Source: Aureibaculum algae (GTDB lineage: Bacteria; Bacteroidota; Bacteroidia; Flavobacteriales; Flavobacteriaceae). From it: DNA of 64,000 bases. Where the stretch lies: the NCBI RefSeq assembly GCF_006065315.1, contig NZ_CP040749.1, forward strand, positions 2,246,501 to 2,310,500, in the 5' to 3' direction. Under the pieces are notes generated by a model. The model saw only the letters and a list, made by a program, of their open reading frames with translations, was not told where the DNA came from and made no database searches. Shown piece after piece: positions 9,659 through 19,637 of the stretch; the first letter of the stretch is position 1, and every line of letters begins with the position of its first letter. The position numbers and the translations under genes are program-made.

Positions 9659-10240
9659 ATGATGTTACAAAAAAGTTTATTCATGCTCTTTTTATTTCAA
9701 AACTTGGTGTATGCTCAAGATTCGTTAGCAGTACCTATTGATCATGATTTAATTCCTGATAAGGTGTGGATGGCTTTTGAAGACGATGAAGGCTATATTT
9801 ATGCAGAATTATCAGCTACAAATAAAATCTATAGAAGTAAACCGATGGGTGATCCTTCAGGAAATGTTCATTTTAAAAAAGCAAAAAACGGATTTCATTT
9901 TAATGTAAATTTTATGAGAGGTGGCTATGCCGTTCAATTTAGATTTAATGATAAAACAAAAGCCATTGAAGCAATTGGTTTAAGCCGTTATGAGTTCGGT
10001 AACGCGGCAAACGATGGCAGTGGCGAATCTAGTATTAATTTAAATACTCATAAATATATCGGTAATTGGCATTATTACGACCTCAAAAAAGAGACCTTAA
10101 TTAAAATGGCACCTATCAAACGTACACTCAAGTTTTCGACTCAGAATTTAGCTGATTTTGACGGTGCAATTGTGGGTGATTATATGGATCAATGTGCAGC
10201 ATTATATGCTGAAGAAAAAGCAAATATTTCGAAAAAATAG
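9659..10240 (+). CDS. Exported protein of unknown function
   Basis: The frame is open from an ATG at 9635, but starting at 9659 or 9662 gives a clean signal peptide (MLQKSLFMLFLFQNLVYAQ) cleaved after YAQ, so I prefer that start. The mature part, about 170 residues, is polar and rich in Tyr and Asn with no motif I recognise (VHFKKAKNGFHFNVNF, YIGNWHYYDL). It follows the aldo/keto reductase by about 50 bp and could share its transcript. A strong terminator hairpin follows. Confidence 0.75.
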   Translation: MMLQKSLFMLFLFQNLVYAQDSLAVPIDHDLIPDKVWMAFEDDEGYIYAELSATNKIYRSKPMGDPSGNVHFKKAKNGFHFNVNFMRGGYAVQFRFNDKTKAIEAIGLSRYEFGNAANDGSGESSINLNTHKYIGNWHYYDLKKETLIKMAPIKRTLKFSTQNLADFDGAIVGDYMDQCAALYAEEKANISKK

Positions 10241-10274
10241 CGATGTGTTTTTCAAAATAGTAAAGATAAGATTA

Positions 10275-10312
10275 AAAAAAAGCTAAAAACACAGCGTGTT
10301 TTTAGCTTTTTT
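10275..10312. terminator. Bidirectional intrinsic terminator
   Basis: A hairpin with 17-bp arms (10276-10292 and 10296-10312) around a 3-nt loop, A-tract on the left and T-tract on the right. It lies between the convergent genes ending at 10240 (+) and 10368 (-), so it can stop transcription from both sides. Confidence 0.85.
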
Positions 10313-10367
10313 ATCTCATTTATGATTTACTAAAGCGAATATCCCGCTTAAACTATATGCAGCGTTG

Positions 10368-11990
10368 TTATTCCAACACTTTAGCATAATTAATACCTAA
10401 ACTTTCCCAATGCAACTGCATTTTTTTTAGTGCTATTTTAAAGCTTTCAAAATCTTTGTTTTCCAAGGCAGTCCAACCCACTTCGGCATAGGCAGCAATT
10501 CTCGGGAAAGTCTGTCTTTCAACATCCTTATTTGTAGGTGTCCATTCACTCCACATTTGACATCCTAAGCCATAAATGTTTTTGTGGTATTGCTCTTCTA
10601 AACCTTCGGGAATGGGATTAAAACCATAGGCTTTTTCTAAACTGATTCCTTCATAATTATAATCTAAATAGGTATTGCTATGTAATGAATTTACAATGCC
10701 ATATCCTTTTTTAGCTGCGTCTGTAGCTAATGCTACATCGCCTTTCCAGAAATGGACTACCACATTTTTAGCTAATGCGGTCTCAGCCTCTTTATCATTC
10801 TTTTTTTCTTCAAAACCCTTGTGGATATTTTTACCCATAATTTCGTTCCATCCCATCATTCTTCGTCCGTTTTCTTCAATAAACTTTGAAATGGTATTCG
10901 TAAACTGTATTTGTAAATCGGCAGGTGAATTAATGTTATTCTCTTTCATATACGCTTGTACATGTTTTGAATCTTCCCAAACTTTATACCCAACTTCATC
11001 ACCGCCTATATGAATGACTTCAGAAGGAAACATTTCAAAGACTTCCGTTAAAACGTCTTTTAAAAATTTGATTACTTTTGGGTTGGTCACATCGTAATTA
11101 TCATATAATCTACCAAATTTTATAGGTACATCTATATCAATATCGGCCGTTCCCAACCACGTATAAGCCGCAATAGCTGCACTTGAATGTCCTGGCATTT
11201 CTATTTCAGGTACCACATTTATATTTTTTGTAGCAGCATAGGCTACAATACTTTTAATTTGCTCTTGCGTATAGAAGCCTCCATGAGGTTCTCCCGAAGT
11301 TTTTCCACTTTTCCAAGTGCCTATTTCTGAGTCTGTACGAAAGCCACCAACTTTAGTTAATAAAGGGTATTTCTTAATTTCAACACGCCAACCAGCATCG
11401 TCTACTAAATGCCAATGAAAAGTGTTCATCTTTAATAATGCCATTTGATCTAGTATCTCTTTAACAAATTCTTCGCCGTGAAAATAACGCGATTCATCTA
11501 ACATATATGCACGCCATTTAAACCGAGGACTATCCTTTACAGTAAGCGATGGTATTAAGTATTTGGTTGTATTCGTTTCTGCTGATACTTCTTTGCTTAG
11601 CAATTGCTTCAAGGTTTGTACACCATAAAAATAACCTGCTTGGTCGTTGGCTTTAATGATTATTTTTTTTGGAGTCACTATGAGTTCATATCCTTCAGCA
11701 GGTAAACCTTCTGTTTTTTCTAAATAGATAGAACCTGAATTTTCGTTAATAGTTAAATTAAAATCAGCTGTTGATTTTACAAAAAGGATAAGGTCATTTG
11801 CCGCAATTTGTTGGACTGTGGTATTGGTTACAATTTGCTGCCCATCTTTAAACGCAAAAGATTCGGCTGCCAATTCTATAGTATCTGGTTTTGGTATTAT
11901 TGCTATTTCATTGATAGTAAAAGTTTTGTTTTTTTCAGCACAACTAATACATAGTAGGAGTAGAGCGGATTTAAAAATAAATTTCTTCAT
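10368..11990 (-). CDS. GH20 beta-N-acetylhexosaminidase, lipoprotein
   Basis: A 540-residue exported hydrolase that removes terminal N-acetylhexosamine from glycans. It starts with a lipoprotein signal (lipobox ending at Cys17, CISC), so it is probably anchored in the outer membrane or periplasm. A GH20b alpha/beta domain covers about residues 30-155. The GH20 catalytic barrel follows from about 158 (FKWRAYMLDESRYFHG, FHWHLVDDAGWR) with the Asp331-Glu332 pair in HIGGDEVGY, the family's substrate-assisted catalytic acids. Later motifs WNEIMG and QMWSEWT are also as expected. It is convergent with the upstream gene and stands alone. Chitin or peptidoglycan fragments or algal glycoproteins are plausible substrates. 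Confidence 0.96.
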   Translation of the reverse strand: MKKFIFKSALLLLCISCAEKNKTFTINEIAIIPKPDTIELAAESFAFKDGQQIVTNTTVQQIAANDLILFVKSTADFNLTINENSGSIYLEKTEGLPAEGYELIVTPKKIIIKANDQAGYFYGVQTLKQLLSKEVSAETNTTKYLIPSLTVKDSPRFKWRAYMLDESRYFHGEEFVKEILDQMALLKMNTFHWHLVDDAGWRVEIKKYPLLTKVGGFRTDSEIGTWKSGKTSGEPHGGFYTQEQIKSIVAYAATKNINVVPEIEMPGHSSAAIAAYTWLGTADIDIDVPIKFGRLYDNYDVTNPKVIKFLKDVLTEVFEMFPSEVIHIGGDEVGYKVWEDSKHVQAYMKENNINSPADLQIQFTNTISKFIEENGRRMMGWNEIMGKNIHKGFEEKKNDKEAETALAKNVVVHFWKGDVALATDAAKKGYGIVNSLHSNTYLDYNYEGISLEKAYGFNPIPEGLEEQYHKNIYGLGCQMWSEWTPTNKDVERQTFPRIAAYAEVGWTALENKDFESFKIALKKMQLHWESLGINYAKVLE

Positions 11991-12610
11991 TGTAAGTTTA
12001 TTATGTTAAGTGGATTTAAAAAACAATATTAACACTATTTACTCGCTTAAACTACAAATGAATTCGCTTTTGAGGATACTTTCTTTACCTATCGTTTTTT
12101 TTCGAATGATGTCTATGCGTTTATGTTGAGCATAAATCAATCCGCTTTCCACTTTTTAGGTTAATCATAAGGATTGAATTTGTTTTTTCTTGGGCAAAAC
12201 CCACTCGTGTTCATAGTAAAACACAAAATATAAGATTTGTAATTTAGAATACATAAAGCATTAGTTTGTTTACTATTGCTAAAACACATAATTATTTTAA
12301 AAATTAAATGTCCGCTAAATTGAGCAGATTAATCATTCTTGTAAGTATAGAATAAGGCTAGCTTTATAAAGGTTTTTAAATTGAAATTGGAGTATTGATA
12401 TGAGCCTGATTTTTCTTTTTGAAAATGCAGTTTTTACCATAAATAGTAAAAGTGGTACGTTCTTTGTTAAAGTTATGTTAATGAACTCATCTTGGTTTTT
12501 ATTTTATTTTAAAAGTCAAGATGGGTTCATTGCTTTTTAAAAAAGCGAACATTGTAAACGCTTTTTTGAAGGAAACGAAAAAGAATATCAACCATTTTAA
12601 ACTTTTTGCT
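11991..12610. other. Long intergenic region without recognisable genes
   Basis: About 620 bp between the divergent GH20 and OmpA-type genes. I see AT-rich sequence with several T-runs, no open frame with coding character and no clear TAnnTTTG promoter. It must contain the promoters of both flanking genes. An upstream ATG at 12521 is in frame with the OmpA-type gene but would precede its signal peptide by 30 residues. Confidence 0.5.
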
Positions 12611-14377
12611 ATGAACAAATTATTAAAATCAGTACTATTATTATTCGTATTTGCATTCGCATTTACACTAACAGCTCAAGACAAATCTCAAGACAAAGAC
12701 GAACCCTTAGATCGCAATTATTTTCAAATTAGTCCCAGATTTGGTTACGATTTTCCAACCTATAACAATGATACACCTTATATAGATTATGAAGGTGGTT
12801 TAGATTTAGGTCTGTCTTTAGATTATTACTGGACTTGGTATGGTGTAGGTGTAGATTTTGACTATATCATGAACCAACCTAAAAGTACGTATAAAACAGA
12901 TAATATTTTTGAAACCGATTTAAGTACACCCATAAACACCTTCAGTTTAAGTGAAGATAAAATTACACGAATGTTTTATGGTATTGGTCCCAACTTTCAA
13001 TACAGAACAAAATCAGGAAAGTTTACGGCGGAATTAAATACCCGTTTCGGATTGGCCAATATTGATGGCGGTAGAACGTATTTAGAAGGGTCATCGGGTA
13101 GATTTACCCATCCCTTAAATTTTCATGCAGGTTATAAAGATTCTGGAGTACTTACCTATAAAGGACAGGTTCGTTTTACCTATTATATTTCCAAACATTT
13201 GGGAATCAATGCAGGTGCTTATTATATGAATCATATGGATGTTGAAGAATTAAGTGAAGGAGGACGCTCTGCAATGTATCAACCTATATTTGTTGCCAGA
13301 GATAAAAACGATCAACCTGTAAATACTTTAGAAGCAGAACCTATTATGAGAACAACACCTTCTAAACATGATATTTCATCATACGGAGCGTTTGTGGGGG
13401 TTACCTTAAAATTAGGCAAGACGAAAAAGAAAGAAGAAGAATGTGAATTGTGCTCAGAAACCTGTAAAATTAACATTACAGCTAAGGATAAATTTACAGG
13501 TCAATTATTAGCGAATACAGAAATTGTTTTGGAAGATTTAACGGGTACTGTTATACAGACAGGAACAACTAATGAATTTGGAGAAGTGGTTTTTAAAGAT
13601 GTTGCACCTGAAGATTATGTTTTAAAAGGAAAATTACATGATATTGAGTTACAAGCTGAGAAAATAGTTAAAACGGACTTTGAGGCCTGTTTAAAAAACA
13701 ATCGTTTGGGTGTAGAAAAAGTCATTTGGTATACAGATGAAAATTATATTTTAAAAGGAAATGTAGTAGAATGTAGTCAAGCAGAAGGCATACAAGGTGT
13801 CGCAATTAAAGTTAGAGATAAGATAAATGCAGGGGAAAAGAATACCATTTCTGATGAAAAAGGAGATTTCTTGGTGCATCTAAAACAAGTCTCTACCTAT
13901 GCTTTAAACGGTAAAAAAGATGGGTATTACTCAAACGAAGTAGAAGTGAAAACGGCTGCGTATAATAGAAATAAGACACTGTTTATAGAATTTGAAATGT
14001 GTATTGACCCTTGTGGTAAAGCTATAAACCTGGAAAATATTAATTTCGATTTAGATAAAGCTGAAATTTTATCAGAGTCATTGCCAGATTTACGACGTAT
14101 TGTAAAATTGATGAAAGACAATCCTACTATTCATGTAGAGCTGTCGTCACATACTGATAGTCAAGGAGGCGATGCATATAATAAAAGATTATCACAACGT
14201 CGTGCAGATGCTACGGTTGCTTATATTGTAACGCTAGGTATTGCAAAAGAACGGTTAAAAGCAAGAGGAGCAGGGGAGAGTGAGCTTAAAAACAAAAAGT
14301 GTATTGACAATGTACCTTGTTCAGATGATGAGCATAAAATTAATCGTAGAACGGAATTTAAAGTAATTTGTAACTAA
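12611..14377 (+). CDS. OmpA-family outer-membrane protein with two regulatory-like domains
   Basis: A 588-residue envelope protein, taking the ATG at 12611 that opens a signal peptide (MNKLLKSVLLLF...LTAQ). Domains in order: an outer-membrane barrel-like region (about 30-280), a Cys-rich linker (CELCSETCK), two carboxypeptidase-regulatory-like beta-sandwich domains (about 290-460), and a C-terminal OmpA peptidoglycan-binding domain beginning at NFDLDKAEIL with the signature HTDSQGG, LSQRRADA and KARGAGE. It probably links the outer membrane to peptidoglycan, by family precedent. It is followed by an intrinsic terminator. The in-frame extension to 12521 would hide the signal peptide and is unlikely to be translated. 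Confidence 0.93.
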   Translation: MNKLLKSVLLLFVFAFAFTLTAQDKSQDKDEPLDRNYFQISPRFGYDFPTYNNDTPYIDYEGGLDLGLSLDYYWTWYGVGVDFDYIMNQPKSTYKTDNIFETDLSTPINTFSLSEDKITRMFYGIGPNFQYRTKSGKFTAELNTRFGLANIDGGRTYLEGSSGRFTHPLNFHAGYKDSGVLTYKGQVRFTYYISKHLGINAGAYYMNHMDVEELSEGGRSAMYQPIFVARDKNDQPVNTLEAEPIMRTTPSKHDISSYGAFVGVTLKLGKTKKKEEECELCSETCKINITAKDKFTGQLLANTEIVLEDLTGTVIQTGTTNEFGEVVFKDVAPEDYVLKGKLHDIELQAEKIVKTDFEACLKNNRLGVEKVIWYTDENYILKGNVVECSQAEGIQGVAIKVRDKINAGEKNTISDEKGDFLVHLKQVSTYALNGKKDGYYSNEVEVKTAAYNRNKTLFIEFEMCIDPCGKAINLENINFDLDKAEILSESLPDLRRIVKLMKDNPTIHVELSSHTDSQGGDAYNKRLSQRRADATVAYIVTLGIAKERLKARGAGESELKNKKCIDNVPCSDDEHKINRRTEFKVICN

Positions 14378-14475
14378 TAATCGTCTCCCGAGACTTCGTG
14401 ACGAGTGTTTTTCGTAACGTAGTGTAGAAAAATGTTTCGAGAAGGATATCTAGTTAAAACAAATCGAGAACTTTT

Positions 14476-14506
14476 AAAAAAGGCAGTCAAGCGACTGTCT
14501 TTTTTT
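14476..14506 (+). terminator. Intrinsic terminator after OmpA-type gene
   Basis: Arms AGGCAGTC and GACTGTCT (one G-T pair) with a short loop, followed by seven T residues, about 100 bp after the stop codon at 14377. Confidence 0.75.
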
Positions 14507-14529
14507 ATATCTCTAATCGTACTAAAAAT

Positions 14530-14645
14530 ACTATCTTCGTGACAACCTAAGAAAACGGAAAGGACTATTCAGATAATACGAAAATCAATTTCAGGTTGGT
14601 CCTCATCTTACAATTTATGAAGCTCTTTTAAAATCTTTTAAAATC
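14530..14645 (+). pseudogene. Decayed copy of the 5' end of a DUF2188 gene
   Basis: This intergenic stretch resembles the leader and first codons of the intact DUF2188 gene at 21120. Shared blocks in the same order include the leader (atcttcgtgac here, atctttgtcac there), a short gap ending in gactat, then aatttc-ggtt, and finally acaatttatg-agctctttt. The coding frame is broken here (no ATG at the equivalent position, then TAAAATC runs), so only a remnant is left. Found by eye; a pairwise alignment of 14530-14645 with 21080-21195 would settle it. Confidence 0.5.
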
Positions 14646-14726
14646 TTATAAAATAGCATAAAAGTCTTTTCTATGATTTACATGGGTAGGTATAAGAAAG
14701 ATCAATTTCTCAACGTTAACAGTATT

Positions 14727-16436
14727 ATGACAAAAACAATTACTATTGCCTTTCTATTGATTTCGAGCCTGTCTTTTGCTCAAAAAGCAGACTCAACAAA
14801 GCTTAAAGAGCTTGAATTTATTGAAAAATTCACGTATGCTGTTAATTCAGAGCTGTTTAATCCGGAAAAAAATGCTACAACAATAGACACTGATTATAAA
14901 TTGCCTTGGGAGGTTTCTAAAACATACACTAATGAGCAACTAAAAACAGCACTAGATACGCTTATAAAAAATGCTACCATTAACATTAAAAAAGGGATGT
15001 TTACGCATCATATTGTTGAATTCAATTCCTTTTTTCCAGAGTTTATGGAAGATATTTCTTTTGATTTTTTCAAATTAACTATTAAATCAAATAAGATTGA
15101 ACAAGACAACGAGGTGCTCGCTATTCAAGATATGGGTAGTACAGGATTTGGATCTCATTCCTCTTCAGGTTTTGCAAATAACACTACTTTTTCACATAAT
15201 TGGAGAACCATTAGTAGTTCTTTTCCCATAAAATCAGAAATAAAAAACGAAGACTTTAGTGGCTCCATAGAATTTGAAAGTGGCTTTGTAAATGAGTATG
15301 ATCATATAAAAATCACCAAATCAGATATTGGTAAAACCCTACAATTAGGAACGTATAATTTTACGGTTATAGATTATATCAATAATTCTGTGGTATTAGA
15401 TTTTGAAAATAGTGATGTTTATTCCCAATTTTCAATGGTAAATACAAATGACAAGGGACAAAGAATTAGAGCAAAAGAAATGTCTTTTGCAAAACAAACA
15501 ATGAGTAAAGACATGTATGATATGTTTAAATCAAATCCTGAAATTACTTTTGAAGCCTATAAAAAGGCTGTACACTCAAGGTTTGTAGTTCTGATGGAAG
15601 CAAAAATGAATGGAGCCTCTGAAGAAAATATATTTGGTAAGAAATATGTTGTAATGTCGTCAGGGAGCACGTTGGATAATACATATCTATATATGCCTAA
15701 TTATATTCAAAAAACGTTCACTATTGCATATACTAAAGATCAAGAAGTACGAACACCTATCATGCCTAAACCAGTACCTTCTGAAGAAAAAATCAAATTG
15801 TATTTTGAAAATGAAAGTAGTGATGGTGTGTTACTCGGCCAAGACATTCAATTATTAGATGAAGATCTTAAGATGGTAGAAACAATAGCTGAGGGTACTT
15901 TTGTTAAGATTATTGGAAAAGCAATGTATTATTTTAATGAAAACAAGAAAGATTGGAGCTGTAACGGATATAAGTATGTAAAAATAAAGTACAACGATAA
16001 GGAATATATTGTAGCAGGCCCTAACGTATTTAAAATAGAAAAGTTGGATATTCAACCGTTGACTGAGGCCAATGAGATAGAATTGTTTACTGCAGAATCA
16101 CGTGATTTTTTACAACCACTAAAACCAGAACAACCGTCTGATGCTATGGCGTTTTGCGATCATTTGTTTTATGCACCTATTATAGTTAAAACGATAAAAA
16201 ATGGGACTTACAGTCTTATTACGCTGGAAAAAACGGGAGAAGATGCAAAAATAACCGATGCTTTTAAGGAAGCTAATTTCTTTCAATCAGGCAGTAATTA
16301 TAAGACCTACGATAATATCAGAAGAATAGAAGATGGAGATAAAGGGATGCTATTTACTATAAAACGTCATCAATTTACGTATAAGGTCTTAGTGACTAAA
16401 AAAGCTAAAAAATACAGTGCGAGCTATATTAAATAA
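14727..16436 (+). CDS. Large exported protein of unknown function
   Basis: Open from 14673, but the ATG at 14727 gives a proper signal peptide (MTKTITIAFLLISSLSFAQ), leaving a 569-residue precursor. The mature protein is mainly beta-rich and soluble with Lys/Asp/Glu-rich stretches. A segment near residues 140-160 is Ser/Gly-rich (GSTGFGSHSSSGF), and a later part (about 350-440) contains short SH3-like or WG-like strands (FVKIIGKAMYYF, YKYVKIKY). I recognise no catalytic motif. It is flanked by terminator-like sequence upstream and a 380-bp gap downstream, so it is probably monocistronic. Confidence 0.85.
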   Translation: MTKTITIAFLLISSLSFAQKADSTKLKELEFIEKFTYAVNSELFNPEKNATTIDTDYKLPWEVSKTYTNEQLKTALDTLIKNATINIKKGMFTHHIVEFNSFFPEFMEDISFDFFKLTIKSNKIEQDNEVLAIQDMGSTGFGSHSSSGFANNTTFSHNWRTISSSFPIKSEIKNEDFSGSIEFESGFVNEYDHIKITKSDIGKTLQLGTYNFTVIDYINNSVVLDFENSDVYSQFSMVNTNDKGQRIRAKEMSFAKQTMSKDMYDMFKSNPEITFEAYKKAVHSRFVVLMEAKMNGASEENIFGKKYVVMSSGSTLDNTYLYMPNYIQKTFTIAYTKDQEVRTPIMPKPVPSEEKIKLYFENESSDGVLLGQDIQLLDEDLKMVETIAEGTFVKIIGKAMYYFNENKKDWSCNGYKYVKIKYNDKEYIVAGPNVFKIEKLDIQPLTEANEIELFTAESRDFLQPLKPEQPSDAMAFCDHLFYAPIIVKTIKNGTYSLITLEKTGEDAKITDAFKEANFFQSGSNYKTYDNIRRIEDGDKGMLFTIKRHQFTYKVLVTKKAKKYSASYIK

Positions 16437-16819
16437 TTAAAAGTAAAAAAATATTTTTCTTCAAAAAATACATAGGTCTGTTTATTACTAGTATCAGTAC
16501 ATAAGATTCTTATTTATTAAGAGATTTTTTGATTATTTAATCCTTTTATAGTTGCTAATCGAAAAGTTTACTATTGCTTAAATCCTTCATTAAATTGTGC
16601 TATTTCTAGATACAAAATACCTAAATTTGGGTGGTGGTTAAATGGGCCTATCATGTTATTTAATATCTAAAGTACATGATGCTTGAGCCATAACATTTTG
16701 TACATCAAGAAAAGAGTGTTTATTACCTTACCCTGTATTTTTTGTTGTGCCGAAAAACGACATGGCCTGTAAAAGGAATATGGCGGTAACGTAAGAAATC
16801 AATTAATATATTATTTATA
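16437..16819. other. Intergenic region upstream of GH43 gene
   Basis: About 380 bp, AT-rich, without a credible open frame. A TAAATTTG sequence at 16622-16629 matches the Bacteroidota -7 element but has no well-spaced -33 box, and the leader would be about 180 nt, so I list it only as a possible promoter of the GH43 gene. Confidence 0.35.
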
Positions 16820-18424
16820 ATGAAGACCTTTAAATCTATAAAACTAGCTATTTTCGGATTGTTTTTTTGTTTAAATACTTTTGGACAATCAGCACCAAAG
16901 ACTTTTGAAAATCCCATCTTATCGGGCTATCATCCTGATCCATCTATTTGTAGAGTAGGCGACGATTATTATTTGGTAAATTCTACTTTTGTTTGGTTTC
17001 CAGGCATCCCCGTTTACCATAGCAAAGATTTAGTAAATTGGAAATTAATAGGTCATGTAATTGATCGTCCAGAACAAATGGATTTCACGGGATTACCTGA
17101 TAAACTTGGGGTATTTGCCCCAACAATCAGATATCACGATGGGCTATTTTATGTTATAAATACCTGTGTAGGTTGTGGTATGAATTTTTATGTTACCGCA
17201 ACCAATCCGGCAGGTCCATGGTCAGATCCTAATTGGTTGCCTGAAGCTTCTGGTATTGATCCATCATTAATGTGGGATGACGATGGAACATGCTATTATA
17301 CGGGAATGGTTGGTGTAGAAGACCCACAGTGGAAAGATCAATCTGTCATTTACAATCAGAAATTAGATTTAGAGCAAAAAAAACTGGTGGGTGAGCGACA
17401 CGAACTAACGTTTGGACACGCAAATAATGCTTCGTATTCTGAAGGTCCACATTTGTACAACATCAATGGAAAATATCTATTGATGATTTCAGAGGGTGGT
17501 ACCGGTTTGTTTCATGCCTTAACGGTTCATCATAGTGATTCTATAAATGGACCATATATAGCAGATTATATAAATCCGGTACTTACACATCGTAATTTGG
17601 GTTTAGATTATCCATTACATGCCATAGGACATGGTGATTTGGTACAAACGCAACATGGCGATTGGTGGTCTGTTATGTTGGGTAAACGCAATATTGATAG
17701 AATAACCATACTGAGTAGAGAGACGTTTTTAGCCAAGGTAGAATTTGAAGGTCAAACTCCTATTTTTAATCCAGGTTATGGAAAAGTTCGAATGGAACAA
17801 ACACGTCCCAATTTACCATGGACACCCGTTGAAAAAGATCCTATCAACGACCAATTTGAGGGTGACAGCTTAGCACTTAAATGGTACACTATTCGCACGC
17901 CTAAAGAACCTTTTTACAGCTTGAAGGATGGGGAGCTCAAATTGAAACTACGCAAAGCGATAATGGACAGCTTGGTAAATTCATCCATTCTAGTACAACG
18001 AATAGAACATCACAAGTTTGAAGCTGTAACAAAAATGAGCTTTAAAACTTCTAAAGCCAATGAACAAGCCGGATTAACTATTTATAGAACCAATGAAAAT
18101 CATTATACGTTATTAAAAGATAAAACTTCATTGGTGCTCTTAAAAACGTTCATGGGTAAAAAAACAGAAGTTACACGGATTCCTTATAAGCCTAAAGAAG
18201 TTTATTTGAAAGTAAAAGCGAATGATTTAGAGGTGCAATTCAGTTATGGTGCATCGATGGAATCACTACAACCCATAGGAGATAAACAAAGCCTTATTGT
18301 GATTGCCGATGGACAAGGAAATGCGATGTTTAATGGTCCTGGAATTGGTGTGTATGCTACCAGTAACGGTAAAAAATCAAATAATAATGCTGTTTTTGAT
18401 TGGTTTACGTATGAAGAAAAGTAA
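16820..18424 (+). CDS. GH43 glycoside hydrolase (beta-xylosidase / arabinofuranosidase type)
   Basis: A 534-residue exported enzyme with a signal peptide cleaved near residue 23 (LNTFGQS). The five-bladed propeller carries the GH43 triad: Asp40 in HPDPSICR (base), Asp147 in GIDPSLMWDDDG (pKa modulator) and Glu208 in SEGPH (acid). The C-terminal part from about residue 340 is a beta-sandwich of the GH43 C2/concanavalin type (DQFEGDSLALKWYTIR, NEQAGLTIYRTNENHY). The layout is that of beta-1,4-xylosidases and arabinofuranosidases of the GH43 subfamilies with this accessory domain. Substrate is probably xylan- or arabinan-type plant or algal polysaccharide; the exact linkage cannot be told. Confidence 0.94.
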   Translation: MKTFKSIKLAIFGLFFCLNTFGQSAPKTFENPILSGYHPDPSICRVGDDYYLVNSTFVWFPGIPVYHSKDLVNWKLIGHVIDRPEQMDFTGLPDKLGVFAPTIRYHDGLFYVINTCVGCGMNFYVTATNPAGPWSDPNWLPEASGIDPSLMWDDDGTCYYTGMVGVEDPQWKDQSVIYNQKLDLEQKKLVGERHELTFGHANNASYSEGPHLYNINGKYLLMISEGGTGLFHALTVHHSDSINGPYIADYINPVLTHRNLGLDYPLHAIGHGDLVQTQHGDWWSVMLGKRNIDRITILSRETFLAKVEFEGQTPIFNPGYGKVRMEQTRPNLPWTPVEKDPINDQFEGDSLALKWYTIRTPKEPFYSLKDGELKLKLRKAIMDSLVNSSILVQRIEHHKFEAVTKMSFKTSKANEQAGLTIYRTNENHYTLLKDKTSLVLLKTFMGKKTEVTRIPYKPKEVYLKVKANDLEVQFSYGASMESLQPIGDKQSLIVIADGQGNAMFNGPGIGVYATSNGKKSNNNAVFDWFTYEEK

Positions 18425-18556
18425 GCTATTTTAACAAGTGTATATTCTTAAAATCGATATTCTAACTAAAAAATAGATGCTAATCTTAACGTATCATCTG
18501 AGGCCAATTGTATATTATGGTTAACTATTTAGTTACTTATTATGTTTCATAAAATG

Positions 18557-18564
18557 TATATTTG
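18557..18564 (+). promoter_or_regulatory. Bacteroidota-type -7 element for corA
   Basis: TATATTTG matches the TAnnTTTG consensus. It lies about 50 bp upstream of the corA start, giving a short leader. A matching -33 box is not obvious. Confidence 0.45.
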
Positions 18565-18614
18565 TTGCTAGGTTAATACTAAGATAACCTTATTCATAAA
18601 GTAGTAGATTAAGA

Positions 18615-19547
18615 ATGATTAAACATTTAAGTATAACAGAGGGGCGATACAGCATTGAGTCAGGACTTGAATTATTGAACCCCCATATTATTTGGATTGA
18701 TATTTTTAATGCAACCAAAGAAGAAATTACTGAAATTGAAAAGTATTTTAATGTTGAACTGTTTACTTCTCAAGAAAGTGAAGAAATTGAATCGAGTTCA
18801 AAATATAACGAGACGGAAGATGAAATAGGGATCAACTTAAACTTTTTACGTACTGAAAAACGAAATCATATTAATGAACCCGTTTCTTTTATCTTAAAAA
18901 AGAATTTTTTAATCACACAACGTGAGCAAGAATACAAAACGTTTTTTGACACCTATAAAAAGATTAAATCGGTACAACCTAAAAATGGAACTGATGTATT
19001 ACTCAGTATCCTTGATACACGAATTGATTTTGATGCGGATTTAATTGAAGATTTAACGGATAAAATATCTGGTATTAGTAAAGGATTGGTAAAAGACAAT
19101 AATCTAGAACGCGAAATTTTATTAAAAATAACGGCATATCAAGAATCAACTATTTCCATCCGTGAAAATATCATAGAGAAACAACGCATCTTATCAGCCA
19201 TCTTAAAAAGTAAATTTTTTCCACAAAAAAATTATGAGATTATTCAAGTAATGATAAAGGATGTTGGTTCACTTCTAGACCATACCAGTTTTAATTTTGA
19301 GCGATTAGAATTTCTTCAAAATACGTTCTTAGGTCTCGTTAATATGGAGCAAAACAGAATCATTAAAATATTTACAGTAGTTACCGTTATTTTTATGCCA
19401 CCTACGCTAATTGCCAGTATGTATGGTATGAACTTTAAATTTATACCAGAACTTGATAAACCTTGGGGTTATCCGTTTGCCATTGGATTAATGATCATTT
19501 CATCAGTGCTGACACTCTTGTTTTTTAAACGGAAACGTTGGTTGTAA
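18615..19547 (+). CDS. corA: CorA-family magnesium/divalent-metal transporter
   Basis: A 310-residue CorA-type channel. A large acidic cytoplasmic domain (about 1-240) with long helices precedes two C-terminal transmembrane helices. The defining GMN motif sits at the end of the first (SMYGMNFKFIPELD, about residues 269-271), and the basic tail KRKRWL follows the second. This is the standard two-TM-GxN architecture and normal length. It is followed at once by a strong bidirectional terminator, so it is monocistronic. Confidence 0.95.
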   Translation: MIKHLSITEGRYSIESGLELLNPHIIWIDIFNATKEEITEIEKYFNVELFTSQESEEIESSSKYNETEDEIGINLNFLRTEKRNHINEPVSFILKKNFLITQREQEYKTFFDTYKKIKSVQPKNGTDVLLSILDTRIDFDADLIEDLTDKISGISKGLVKDNNLEREILLKITAYQESTISIRENIIEKQRILSAILKSKFFPQKNYEIIQVMIKDVGSLLDHTSFNFERLEFLQNTFLGLVNMEQNRIIKIFTVVTVIFMPPTLIASMYGMNFKFIPELDKPWGYPFAIGLMIISSVLTLLFFKRKRWL

Positions 19548-19576
19548 CACTTAAGCGATATATAGAAAAGATTATA

Positions 19577-19608
19577 AAAAACCCGAATGCATAGCCATTC
19601 GGGTTTTT
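19577..19608. terminator. Bidirectional intrinsic terminator
   Basis: Perfect 13-bp arms (19577-19589, 19596-19608; core ACCCGAATG / CATTCGGGT) with A-tract and T-tract ends, between corA (+) and the convergent lipoprotein gene ending at 19638 (-). Confidence 0.9.
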
Positions 19609-19637
19609 CTTTAAGTACTTTTTCTTTTTCTTTAGTT

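Noticed and set aside
12521..12610. Upstream start of the OmpA-type gene at 12521
   Set aside because: It would bury the signal peptide that starts at 12611.
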